In this document: in pieces, positions 7,727 to 14,827 of the stretch
How positions within the stretch are numbered: position 1 is the first letter of the stretch
Layout: each line of letters begins with the position of its first letter
Assembly: GCA_050942625.1 (NCBI GenBank)
Contig: JBMNNS010000028.1
Location: forward strand, 1-19,527
Reading direction: 5' to 3'
Length of the DNA: 19,527 nt
From: JBMNNS01 sp050942625
GTDB lineage: Bacteria; Bacillota; Dethiobacteria; DTU022; UBA8154
The notes under the pieces: model-generated
What the model saw: only the letters and a program-made list of their open reading frames with translations
Database searches by the model: none
Told to the model about the DNA's origin: nothing
Program-made: the position numbers and the translations under genes

Positions 7727-8695
7727 CTAGATGTCGATTGTGACGATTTTGCGAATAATCATTACCCCAATGCACTGGGTAACCACTGCAAAGCCAAGCA
7801 TTATCAGCCCCAGAGTTTCTTGCAAGAGCGTTAACATATAGTCAGGGTTCATAATCAATAAAAAAGCAGAAACAGCAAAGGGCAATAATACAATTATGAT
7901 CGCGGACAATTTGCCCTGGGCTGTGAGAGTTTTAATTTCACCCTGTATTCGGACACGTTCCCGTATGGTATGCGCGATATTATCCAGGATCTCGGCAAGG
8001 TTGCCGCCGACCTGTTTCTGGATGAGCAGTGCGGTTATGACAAGATTAAGGTCCTCGCTGTCGATCCTTTCGCCAAGGTTATGCAGCACTTCCTCGAGCT
8101 GTTTGCCCATACGGTTTTCTAGGATTACCCGGCTAAATTCTTCCCCGATCGGAGGGGGCATCTCCCGCTGGACTACAGCCATGGCCTGTGGAAAACTAAA
8201 GCCTGATCTGAGGCCGCTGGAAACGATGGAGAGCGCTTCCGGAAGCTGCCGTGTAAAGGCGGCAGTCCTACTTTTCCTTTTAAGATCTACGATGAATGCG
8301 GGGAGTTTTAACCCTGCCAGCCCGAAAAGGATAGAAAACAGCAAAGATCCGGTAATAATGTAAATAAGTAAGAACATCCCCAACCCGCTAAGAACGGTCA
8401 GCCCTGCATACTCTTCCGCACGCATTAAGATGTGCGCCTGTAGCAGCTTTTTCTGAATTATATGCTGATTGCTGCGCCGGGAGATCGTTTTTCCCAGCAA
8501 GCCTAAAAAACGCATTAGCTCGTCCACGAAACCACTAGACGTGGCCTTATCCGGCTGTGCAAGAATGGCTTCTGGCATGGTATAGGTTTTCAACCTTTTC
8601 TTGACGAACATCTGTGAAGAAAAAATAAGCTGGTGCAGCCCTATAAACAGCAAAATTACCGTTAGAAAAGCACCGCCGCAGACTACGTAAAACAT
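7727..8695 (-). CDS. tadB: TadB-type pilus assembly membrane protein (T2SSF domain)
   Basis: A 322-residue inner-membrane platform protein with the TadB plan. It has an N-terminal helix (1-24), two central helices (about 98-136), a cytoplasmic T2SSF domain (about 145-255, with QLPEALSIVSSGLRSGFS and KQVGGNLAEILDNIA) and two C-terminal helices (264-282 and 292-314). It works with TadC and the ATPase. Its ribosome site, AGGAGG, is formed by the last codons of the preceding cpaF gene, and only four bases separate the two, so translation is probably coupled. Confidence 0.93.
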   Translation of the reverse strand: MFYVVCGGAFLTVILLFIGLHQLIFSSQMFVKKRLKTYTMPEAILAQPDKATSSGFVDELMRFLGLLGKTISRRSNQHIIQKKLLQAHILMRAEEYAGLTVLSGLGMFLLIYIITGSLLFSILFGLAGLKLPAFIVDLKRKSRTAAFTRQLPEALSIVSSGLRSGFSFPQAMAVVQREMPPPIGEEFSRVILENRMGKQLEEVLHNLGERIDSEDLNLVITALLIQKQVGGNLAEILDNIAHTIRERVRIQGEIKTLTAQGKLSAIIIVLLPFAVSAFLLIMNPDYMLTLLQETLGLIMLGFAVVTQCIGVMIIRKIVTIDI

Positions 8696-8699
8696 GATC

Positions 8700-10010
8700 T
8701 TAGAACCTCCTGAAAGCCGGCTCGGAATATTTATCCTGAAATATTTCCATGCTTAGTTTCTCATTGTACGCTTTCAGCTTTTCCATACACTGGGGAATAA
8801 TGCCGGTCGGCATGTGCCTTCCACTAATAAAGCCTTTTTCATTAATACCTGTCTGGTTATAAACAAAGATATCCTGCATGGTGATTGTATCCCCTTCCAT
8901 CCCGACTACCTCGGTTATCTTGACAATTTTGCGGCTCCCGTCATTAAGGCGGGACTGCTGAATTATAAGGTCGATAGCTGAGGAAATCTGCTCCCGGACC
9001 GCCCGCAGGGGTAAATCCATCCCCGCCATGAGCACCATTGTCTCCAAACGTGCCAGGGCATCTCTGGGATTATTGGCGTGCAGGGTCGAGATTGATCCAT
9101 CGTGTCCCGTATTCATTGCCTGAAGCATATCAAGAGCTTCGCCCCCCCTTACCTCACCGACCACAATACGATCGGGGCGCATCCGCAGTGAGTTGATCAC
9201 GAGATCCCTGATCGAAATTCTTCCCTTGCCGTCTATATTCGGGGGACGGCTTTCCAGGGTAACAACGTGCTCCTGCCAGAGCTGCAGCTCTGCCGCGTCT
9301 TCAATGGTGATGATGCGCTCCTTTTCAGGGATGAAGCTGGAAAGCACGTTTAAAGTAGTGGTTTTACCGCTGCCGGTCCCTCCGGAGACGATGATATTCG
9401 CCCGGGCGCGCACGCACCCCCTTAAAAAGTTTGCTATTTCCCTGGTCATCGTGCCAAAGCTGATCAGATCCTCTGACTTAAAAGGGTCTGTGGCAAATTT
9501 TCGGATTGTCAGGACAGGACCCCTGACGGCCAGCGGCGGAATAATAGCGTTCACCCGCGAGCCGTCCGGCAGGCGGGCGTCAACCATCGGCGAACGATCG
9601 TCAATCCTTCTCCCCAGAGGAGCAAGGATCTTCTCTATCGTATGAACAACATGGGCATTGTCCCGGAAACATATATCGGTTTTTATAATTTTTCCGTCCC
9701 GTTCAATAAAAATCTGGTCACAGCCGTTTACCATAATCTCTGTAACGGTAGGATCGTGAATGAGCGGATCTATCGGACCGTAACCGAGGATTTCATCTGC
9801 CACATCCTTAATGACTTTTTGGCTGTCGCTTTGCGAGAGATCCCGGCCAAACTCGTTCAGGACGACTTCTAATGTGCGGTTTATTTGCTCAAAAAGATGT
9901 TCCTTTCGAGCCGGATTCATCCTCTCCGGGGAAAATGCGCTGTCTGTCGTACCAACAACCTGTCGCAGGGTTTCATTGATAATTATCTCCAGCTCTATTT
10001 TCTTATTCAT
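8700..10010 (-). CDS. cpaF: CpaF/TadA-type pilus assembly ATPase
   Basis: A 436-residue cytoplasmic type II/IV secretion ATPase of the CpaF/TadA branch. An N-terminal helical region (1-75) leads into GYGPIDPLIHDPTVTEIMVNG, then LPDGSRVNAIIPPLA, Walker A GGTGSGKTT (210-218), an Asp box ITIEDAAEL, Walker B RIVVGEVRGG (281-290) and a His box STLHANN (308-314). All catalytic motifs are intact. It is closely similar throughout to the ATPase half of the 14828-17299 product, so the locus carries two CpaF paralogues. Its start overlaps the end of cpaE by eight bases. It would power Flp pilin polymerisation through TadB and TadC. Confidence 0.95.
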   Translation of the reverse strand: MNKKIELEIIINETLRQVVGTTDSAFSPERMNPARKEHLFEQINRTLEVVLNEFGRDLSQSDSQKVIKDVADEILGYGPIDPLIHDPTVTEIMVNGCDQIFIERDGKIIKTDICFRDNAHVVHTIEKILAPLGRRIDDRSPMVDARLPDGSRVNAIIPPLAVRGPVLTIRKFATDPFKSEDLISFGTMTREIANFLRGCVRARANIIVSGGTGSGKTTTLNVLSSFIPEKERIITIEDAAELQLWQEHVVTLESRPPNIDGKGRISIRDLVINSLRMRPDRIVVGEVRGGEALDMLQAMNTGHDGSISTLHANNPRDALARLETMVLMAGMDLPLRAVREQISSAIDLIIQQSRLNDGSRKIVKITEVVGMEGDTITMQDIFVYNQTGINEKGFISGRHMPTGIIPQCMEKLKAYNEKLSMEIFQDKYSEPAFRRF

Positions 10011-11178
10011 TTCCTGCTGCCACCCCGTTTTCTAATATTTTACGTGCTATGCGCTGAATGCTGCGGCTGATTCTTGCTCGGGGTTTAAGAAGGACAACGG
10101 GAACGCCCTTATTTAATGACGAAGATACCAGCCTGTGTTCCGCAGGCAACAACCCGTAAAGGCTCTGCTCCAGAGTTGTCTCAACATCCTTGCTCTTTAT
10201 CTCACCCCGCGGTTCTGCCTTGTTAAGCAGCAGTCTTATCTTATACCTGGGATAGTTTATAGAATTTAAAGAAACCATGCAGGCCCTGGTATTGCGAATC
10301 GCTGCTAAATCCTGCGTGGTGACAAGCATGAGCAGGTCGGCTTCCTGAAAGGCGGGGTTCATTGAGTCGCCTGCACTAACAGGCAGATCTATAACCACAT
10401 AATCATGTACTTCTCGCAGGATCTTGATGATTACTTCAACATGATCGGCGCTAATGAAATTTGTCATCTGCGGCTGTACGTTGGCGGCCAGCACCTTGAC
10501 TCCGGATTGATGTTCAGTGAGATAGCCGTCTAAGAGATCGCTGTCAAGGTTGCGAATATCATTGACAACATCTGCAATTGTATAGCGCGGAAGAAGATTT
10601 AAGGCCAAAGAAATGCTGCCGAAATCGAGGTCGAGATCTAACAACGCCACTTTATTCCCTTTAAACTTCGCCAGGGAAACCGCCAGGTTTGTGGAGAAAA
10701 AGGTTTTGCCGACGCCTCCTTTGGTGCTAAATACCGTAATAACCTTTCCCCTCCGGGTATCTTTTTCCTCTGAGAGCTTTTTCTCCCGTTGAAGTTCACT
10801 TTTTTTCTGCCCCAGCTTAAAGCTGCGGTGGATAGCATCAACCAGTTTTGCTGGTGGGAAGGGATAGACGATCACATCCTTAGCCCCGGCAATAATCGTC
10901 TTATGCATAGCTTTTTCATTTATTTCATTTTCGATCATAATAATTGAAATCCAGGAATGGGATAATGAAAGCTTTTCCGCCAGCTTATAGCCGTCTCCCG
11001 GAAGAAGTGCGTCAATAAGCATCACGTCCGGGTTTTTTGTCTCCACCATTTCCAACGCCTCATCAGCACTACCGGCTTCACCCTCCAGCTTGATGAACTC
11101 AACATTGGAAAGGGTACCGGCGATAGCTGACCGCTTTTCCGGGTCATCTACAACAACCAGTACTTTAATACGCTCCAT
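10003..11178 (-). CDS. cpaE: CpaE/TadZ-type pilus localisation ATPase
   Basis: A 391-residue protein with a receiver-like domain (about 3-120) and a MinD/ParA-type P-loop ATPase domain (about 144-385). The deviant Walker A reads STKGGVGKTFFSTN (151-164) and the switch region DLDLDFGS follows at 181-188. In the receiver half Asp12 and Asp56 are kept, but the usual Lys-Pro near position 105 is Tyr-Pro, so phosphorylation is doubtful and the domain may act as a pseudo-receiver, as known for TadZ. CpaE/TadZ places the Tad machine in the cell. The ribosome site is GGGAGAGGTGA, the gene follows cpaB by four bases, and its 3' end overlaps cpaF. Confidence 0.93.
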   Translation of the reverse strand: MERIKVLVVVDDPEKRSAIAGTLSNVEFIKLEGEAGSADEALEMVETKNPDVMLIDALLPGDGYKLAEKLSLSHSWISIIMIENEINEKAMHKTIIAGAKDVIVYPFPPAKLVDAIHRSFKLGQKKSELQREKKLSEEKDTRRGKVITVFSTKGGVGKTFFSTNLAVSLAKFKGNKVALLDLDLDFGSISLALNLLPRYTIADVVNDIRNLDSDLLDGYLTEHQSGVKVLAANVQPQMTNFISADHVEVIIKILREVHDYVVIDLPVSAGDSMNPAFQEADLLMLVTTQDLAAIRNTRACMVSLNSINYPRYKIRLLLNKAEPRGEIKSKDVETTLEQSLYGLLPAEHRLVSSSLNKGVPVVLLKPRARISRSIQRIARKILENGVAAGNE

Positions 11179-11182
11179 GAAA

Positions 11183-11902
11183 TCACCTCTCCCTGAAAGA
11201 ATTTAAGTTTTCGGGGCTATAATAATCAAGCCCTACTATTTCTTCATCAAGCGGTGAGCGCAGGCTTAGATGGAAAGAACCGTTAACATTGGCAAAAGCC
11301 AGCACTTCGGCCTGCGCGGGAGTAACCAAAAGTGTTACTGAATTTACAAGCCGCCTTTCCTCATTATCCTGCGGAAGGGGATACTCTCCAACAGCCAGCA
11401 CAGTGGCATTTTGAACCACGGTGTAAACAATGGGTATTTCTTTGATGTCGGGGTCGTCATAGGCAACCAGGACATCAACTTTATCCCCCGCTGAAATATA
11501 ACCGGAAACCCCGGACACTTCGCTAACCGGGATGGAGATACCGCGTAGCTTTTCCGGTACACGGTAAGATAACCCGGCTCGCCTGGTATCCGTAGCAACC
11601 CGGCTTTTCAGAACCTGCTCCCCTTTAATAATATCCGCCCTGGAGATGCCACCGATAGCCTCGTCCAAACTCGTCAGGGCCTCCGGATGAATAGCATCTT
11701 CCGGGACAGAAGCAATTGTGAGCATCTCCGCTGTTATTCTGCTGTGCTGCGGTATTGTGATACTGGCGACTACCACGTCCGTCTTGGGAACGGGAGGCAG
11801 CATTGAAGCCGCAGCAGGGGTTTTAAGATACCGGTTTAACGCTAAAACTGTAATAAGGCCCATAATCACCGCCAATAACAAAAGCTTTCTACCGGAATTC
11901 AA
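11183..11902 (-). CDS. cpaB: CpaB/RcpC-type Flp pilus assembly protein
   Basis: A 239-residue membrane-anchored protein. One N-terminal helix (RKLLLLAVIMGLITVLAL) is followed by a SAF domain (about 45-105) and an RcpC domain (about 120-225, with LRGISIPVSEVSGVSGYISAGDKVD split around GDKVDVLVAYDD and ending GSFHLSLRS). In Gram-negatives CpaB supports the secretin; here it probably works at the outer face of the membrane. Both candidate starts are TTG codons: 11923 with GGAG 10 bases upstream, and 11902 with AAAGGAGCGGG upstream. The latter gives the usual short basic N-terminus and is chosen, but the choice is uncertain. The RcpC part is homologous to the C-terminus of the 14828-17299 product. 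Confidence 0.9.
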   Translation of the reverse strand: MNSGRKLLLLAVIMGLITVLALNRYLKTPAAASMLPPVPKTDVVVASITIPQHSRITAEMLTIASVPEDAIHPEALTSLDEAIGGISRADIIKGEQVLKSRVATDTRRAGLSYRVPEKLRGISIPVSEVSGVSGYISAGDKVDVLVAYDDPDIKEIPIVYTVVQNATVLAVGEYPLPQDNEERRLVNSVTLLVTPAQAEVLAFANVNGSFHLSLRSPLDEEIVGLDYYSPENLNSFRER

Positions 11903-11930
11903 GAGAATACCCGCTCCTTTCAATTGAGCT

Positions 11931-12860
11931 TTACTCCACTAGCATAAGGTTGTAGACACCAAAGTCATTTTCATAGGAAGAATCATCAGGTAAAGACGGC
12001 GAAGCGTTATTCGGCAAAAACCATTTGATAAACTTCCCCGTAACATTACACATATTTCCACTGCCCTCTACCCCTGTTATCTCGAAACATGCAAAGCCGG
12101 CTACCTGTATCTCACCTCTCCCGCTTACATCTGTTATGCTGCTGTCATAAAGCGGGATGATGACAATCGTGTCATTATGATCAAGCCTGTATTTTATCCC
12201 TTCATTTGTAGGCCCGGATATGTTTCCCGGTTCGGTGTCAATATAATCACCGACGGAGATTATTCCCTGGTAACCGTGCTTGATATTTTTCAGGTAGTTA
12301 TTCGCTCCCGTACCCCCGAGAGCAATTGCGCCGAAATTACCGCTACCGATGGGCGCATCCTTCCAGCTTCCAACTTTGAGCAGGACTTCTTCACCATAAC
12401 TATAATCTTCGCCGGGAGGAGGCATTGGTACGGTAAAAGGAACAATCCCGATTACCGACCTGGCCGGCTTAATGGCAGCTTTAGCCCGTGCAGATACTAA
12501 AGTTGATTGAAAACCCAGAACCTTTGCAAATGAGAAATCAACAACCTGGCTGGTAGAAACCGTGATTTCACTATTGTTGTTAGAGACAGTTACGGAAACC
12601 TTTTCCGGATCTGCCCCGTTTTTCGAAGCATATTCAAGCGCACTCGTTACGGCCTGAGCAGGGTTGTTTACCAGCTCCTGGGCTCCCGCCAGCGCTGCTG
12701 CATCGGCAGCGGTAACCATTTTTCTTCTGGCATAGGCGATACTCCCTACATCGGTAACCATCGCCGTTAAACCGAGCAAAAATACCATTGCGGCGGCGAC
12801 AATTATTACGACGCCCCCATTTTCATCGGTTAGCAGCAGATTAAACTTTTTTTTCATCAC
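11931..12860 (-). CDS. TadG-like pilus assembly protein with N-terminal TadE/TadG helix
   Basis: About 309 residues. The N-terminal membrane helix GGVVIIVAAAMVFLLGLTAM is followed by the typical TadG/DUF2134 sequence DVGSIAYARRKMVTAADAAALAGA, where small residues after the helix mark the family. The long remainder looks extracytoplasmic and beta-rich, with no VWA motif. The VWA function may be supplied by the separate 4101-6686 protein. An upstream ATG at 12902 lies inside the preceding gene. The GTG at 12860 (or ATG at 12857) follows AAAGGGATGA, which overlaps the stop of the TadE-like gene, so a start there is preferred. The product is probably a minor pilin or envelope anchor. Confidence 0.82.
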   Translation of the reverse strand: MMKKKFNLLLTDENGGVVIIVAAAMVFLLGLTAMVTDVGSIAYARRKMVTAADAAALAGAQELVNNPAQAVTSALEYASKNGADPEKVSVTVSNNNSEITVSTSQVVDFSFAKVLGFQSTLVSARAKAAIKPARSVIGIVPFTVPMPPPGEDYSYGEEVLLKVGSWKDAPIGSGNFGAIALGGTGANNYLKNIKHGYQGIISVGDYIDTEPGNISGPTNEGIKYRLDHNDTIVIIPLYDSSITDVSGRGEIQVAGFACFEITGVEGSGNMCNVTGKFIKWFLPNNASPSLPDDSSYENDFGVYNLMLVE

Positions 12861-12864
12861 ACAG

Positions 12865-13413
12865 TCATCCCTTTTTGCCTGCCGGACCATGATCAAACTC
12901 AATCATGTGACCGGGAGGATTTTCGTGCCGTCCATCATCGCCCCGGGGGAACGCTGCAAGGATGCTATCATGATTAACCGCAGAAACGGCCTGTCCAACC
13001 TCGAGGCGCATTGACGCGGTAGAGACCAGCGGAAAGACATCTCCGACCATTTTATCCAGAATGGGAACAATTACATCCACAGATGCATTAACCGTGATTT
13101 CTATTTCTTCGCCTACGATACGGTTTGAAGGGCTGGGGGTGATGGAGATAGAATCGGAAGTAACATTGAGGAATGGCGTAGAAGCCACACAATCTAAAAC
13201 CATGCTTTTAACTTCGTCATCGGATTTTCCGACCGCGGCAAGGCGCGCTCCGTCCCTGACCGCATGTGAAATAGTAAGCTGACCATTAAAGATCAAACCA
13301 AACTGAAGAATGCCAAAAAGCAGCGGGGGCAGGACAAATATTAGCAGTAGTGCAAACTCAACCAGAGACTGCCCCTTATCCGTTTTTTTAAATAACTTCA
13401 ACAGCTTAACCAT
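12865..13413 (-). CDS. tadE: TadE-like pseudopilin
   Basis: A 182-residue protein starting with a basic segment, then KGQSLVEFALLLIFVLPPLLFGILQFG split here as GQSLVEFALLL (14-24) and a membrane helix (to about residue 42). This Gly-x-Ser-x-x-Glu-Phe pattern is the TadE hallmark and resembles a prepilin processing site. The FNGQLTISHAVRDGARLAA stretch after the helix is also family-typical. TadE proteins are minor pseudopilins processed by the Tad prepilin peptidase. A good AGGAGAG ribosome site precedes the ATG. The C-terminal 40 residues, rich in Gly, His and Asp, are not recognised. It follows a 129-base spacer that can fold into competing hairpins. Confidence 0.88.
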   Translation of the reverse strand: MVKLLKLFKKTDKGQSLVEFALLLIFVLPPLLFGILQFGLIFNGQLTISHAVRDGARLAAVGKSDDEVKSMVLDCVASTPFLNVTSDSISITPSPSNRIVGEEIEITVNASVDVIVPILDKMVGDVFPLVSTASMRLEVGQAVSAVNHDSILAAFPRGDDGRHENPPGHMIEFDHGPAGKKG

Positions 13414-13429
13414 GCTCTCACTCTCCTAA

Positions 13430-13492
13430 CCAGGCATAGCCCGGCGACAACAGGCTTGCCCACCCGCTTTGGCACCAGCAGCGAGTGCCGGG
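13430..13492 (-). promoter_or_regulatory. Candidate structured leader with competing hairpins before tadE
   Basis: In the 129-base spacer upstream of the TadE-like gene, the minus-strand word GCCGGG (13445-13440) can pair with an upstream CCCGGC (13492-13487). Alternatively CCGGGC (13444-13439) can form a local hairpin with GCCTGG (13435-13430) that abuts the AGGAGAG ribosome site. A further GGCAC/GTGCC stem (13489-13485 with 13475-13471) is possible; it shares two bases with the long-range pair. The first two share bases and exclude each other. It matches no riboswitch consensus I could recall. The structure is inferred by eye. Confidence 0.35.
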
Positions 13493-13542
13493 AATAGTAA
13501 CTGTAAAGTGGTATATAAATATCCCCTGACTTACTTAGAAAT

Positions 13543-14142
13543 TTAAAACAAGATATTTGAAACTGGCTGTGCGGCTCCGCTTAAGGCGATAATTGTTCCT
13601 GCTGCTATAGCTACACCGTAAGGCAAATAGACCTTTTCCGCTGCATGCGTCTCAATAGATGAAGATAATAATAATGATAGCTGATTAAAATAAGGGTTCC
13701 TGAACCTAAAATAAAGTGCAGTAAGCAGGGGAACTGCAACAAAGGCAAACAATTTTTTTAATATCCTTAAGAGCTGCCGGTTATAAATAAGATAGATGAC
13801 AGCAAGAATTCCACCGCACAAAGCGGTAAATACCGCGGCAGAAAAAACAAACTGCAACCCTTTTAAAGCACCGATAGCCCCCAGGAGTTTTACATCGCCC
13901 CCACCCATACCACCGAGCATAAAGGGTATGAATAATATGGCTAATCCTAAAAGCAGGCCATAAGCACTGAACAATAAGCCATCCAATCCGCCTGTAATTG
14001 TATTCGCCAGTATACCCAAAAGAATTACCGGAAACGTGAGGAAGTTGGGGATTTTTTTCCTGGTAAGGTCGAAAAAAAGCGCTGCCAGCAGCAGGGCAAG
14101 CAGTATATAATCGTTAAAATTTAAATGCAGTTGCAAAACCAT
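13543..14142 (-). CDS. cpaA: Prepilin peptidase, A24 family (TadV/CpaA type)
   Basis: A 199-residue polytopic membrane aspartyl protease with about six hydrophobic helices and no N-methylation domain, as in TadV/CpaA. The two catalytic aspartates are Asp25 in FFDLTRKKIPNFLT and Asp83 in the GMGGGDVKLLGAIGALKG motif (family signature GxGD). It would remove the leader from the two Flp-type prepilins encoded just upstream and from the TadE-like proteins. A clear AGGAGC ribosome site precedes the ATG. A small hairpin, CTAATT/AATTAG (14156-14172), lies immediately upstream of that site. The 93-base spacer before it holds nothing else recognised. Confidence 0.92.
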   Translation of the reverse strand: MVLQLHLNFNDYILLALLLAALFFDLTRKKIPNFLTFPVILLGILANTITGGLDGLLFSAYGLLLGLAILFIPFMLGGMGGGDVKLLGAIGALKGLQFVFSAAVFTALCGGILAVIYLIYNRQLLRILKKLFAFVAVPLLTALYFRFRNPYFNQLSLLLSSSIETHAAEKVYLPYGVAIAAGTIIALSGAAQPVSNILF

Positions 14143-14235
14143 AAGAACGCTCCTGCTAATTTTTATAATTAGGGATGAGAACGCACCGGGGAAACTGGTT
14201 CCGCGATGATCAGCATTTTGTATCTTACTTTATGG

Positions 14236-14403
14236 TCAGTTTAGAGCCTCGTGATTGAGAAATGTATTAAATAAAGCCAGCACTTGCTCCCCCAGCTGCC
14301 CCAGGGCAAAAATGACGATCAGGACAACAAAAGCAATAATCAAGGAATATTCCATCAAACCCTGTCCCTCTTCCAAATATATCTTTTTTATGTAAACAGT
14401 CAT
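14236..14403 (-). CDS. flp: Second Flp-type prepilin (55 aa)
   Basis: A small gene found by translating the spacer between the major Flp gene and the peptidase. The product is 55 residues: a short basic leader MTVYIKKIYLEEG, then QGLMEYSLIIAFVVLIVIFAL. The predicted cleavage after Gly13 leaves Glu at +5 and Tyr at +6, the exact Flp pattern G/xxxxEY, followed by one hydrophobic helix and a short polar tail. A GAGGAT ribosome site lies upstream of the ATG. It differs clearly from the 14487-14684 pilin in its helix and tail, so it may be a minor subunit or an alternative pilin. The gene is short enough to be missed by automatic annotation. Confidence 0.85.
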   Translation of the reverse strand: MTVYIKKIYLEEGQGLMEYSLIIAFVVLIVIFALGQLGEQVLALFNTFLNHEALN

Positions 14404-14434
14404 AGCTTATCCTCTTTTTGCTGAAAATTTTTTG

Positions 14435-14466
14435 TTACCTGCCCCCTGGGAACAGGGGGCAGGTAA
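14435..14466 (-). other. Perfect 14-bp hairpin between the two flp genes
   Basis: TTACCTGCCCCCTG and its exact complement flank a four-base loop (14449-14452). It lies 20 bases after the stop of the first flp gene. No T-run follows on either strand, so it is not a standard terminator. A very stable stem at the 3' end of a major pilin message is more likely to block 3'-exonucleases or cause partial termination, which would raise the first pilin above the downstream machinery genes. Confidence 0.7.
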
Positions 14467-14486
14467 AAATTTATCCGGTAAGAACT

Positions 14487-14684
14487 TCAGCTACCGGAAC
14501 CTTCGCCACCTTCGCCCGCCCCCGTCAAACCATCTTTAATTTGGTTAAATACACTTTCAATTTCACCACCCAATAGCCCTAGCACCCCAATAACCACCAC
14601 CGCAATCAACACCAGGATTAAGGCATATTCCGCCAAGCCCTGTCCTTCCTCATCCTTGATCAATCCGGAAATAATTTTCAGCAT
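14487..14684 (-). CDS. flp: Flp-type major prepilin
   Basis: A 65-residue Flp/Fap prepilin. Its leader MLKIISGLIKDEEG is cleaved after Gly14 before QGLAEYALILVL, giving Glu at +5 and Tyr at +6, followed by a hydrophobic helix (about 19-42) and an unusual Gly/Glu/Ser-rich tail (GAGEGGEGSGS). Processed subunits polymerise into the Flp pilus. A strong AAGGAGGTAAAAG ribosome site precedes the ATG. The 142-base spacer upstream, to the ATPase-fusion gene, shows no convincing promoter. Its placement first among the structural genes and before a stable hairpin fits the major pilin. Confidence 0.93.
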   Translation of the reverse strand: MLKIISGLIKDEEGQGLAEYALILVLIAVVVIGVLGLLGGEIESVFNQIKDGLTGAGEGGEGSGS

Positions 14685-14827
14685 TTCTTTTACCTCCTTA
14701 ATTCTTATCGTTCATTGACAAAACAAGTAAGAAATAACCCTCTATTAAACCTGCCTTGCCTTAATAACCTGCTTTTCCCCCCAGGCTACACCTCCCTTAA
14801 AGTGATTTTCTTACTGGAGCAAGTATA

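Noticed and set aside
7896..8363. Plus-strand 155-codon frame opposite tadB
   Set aside because: No homology-like features; the minus-strand tadB in the same place has clear T2SSF motifs and a ribosome site.
13430..13492. Second cyclic-di-GMP riboswitch upstream of the TadE-like gene
   Set aside because: It lacks the GAAA-loop hairpin and the GGGACGCAAAGCC core; only generic GC-rich pairing is present.
14435..14466. Intrinsic terminator between the flp genes
   Set aside because: The stem is perfect but no T-run follows on the minus strand (the bases read AACAAAAAAT after the central part), so it was listed as a stability or attenuation hairpin instead.
14685..14827. Separate promoter for the flp genes
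   Set aside because: The TTGACA at about 14714 is on the wrong strand, and no -10/-35 pair at proper spacing was found on the minus strand.
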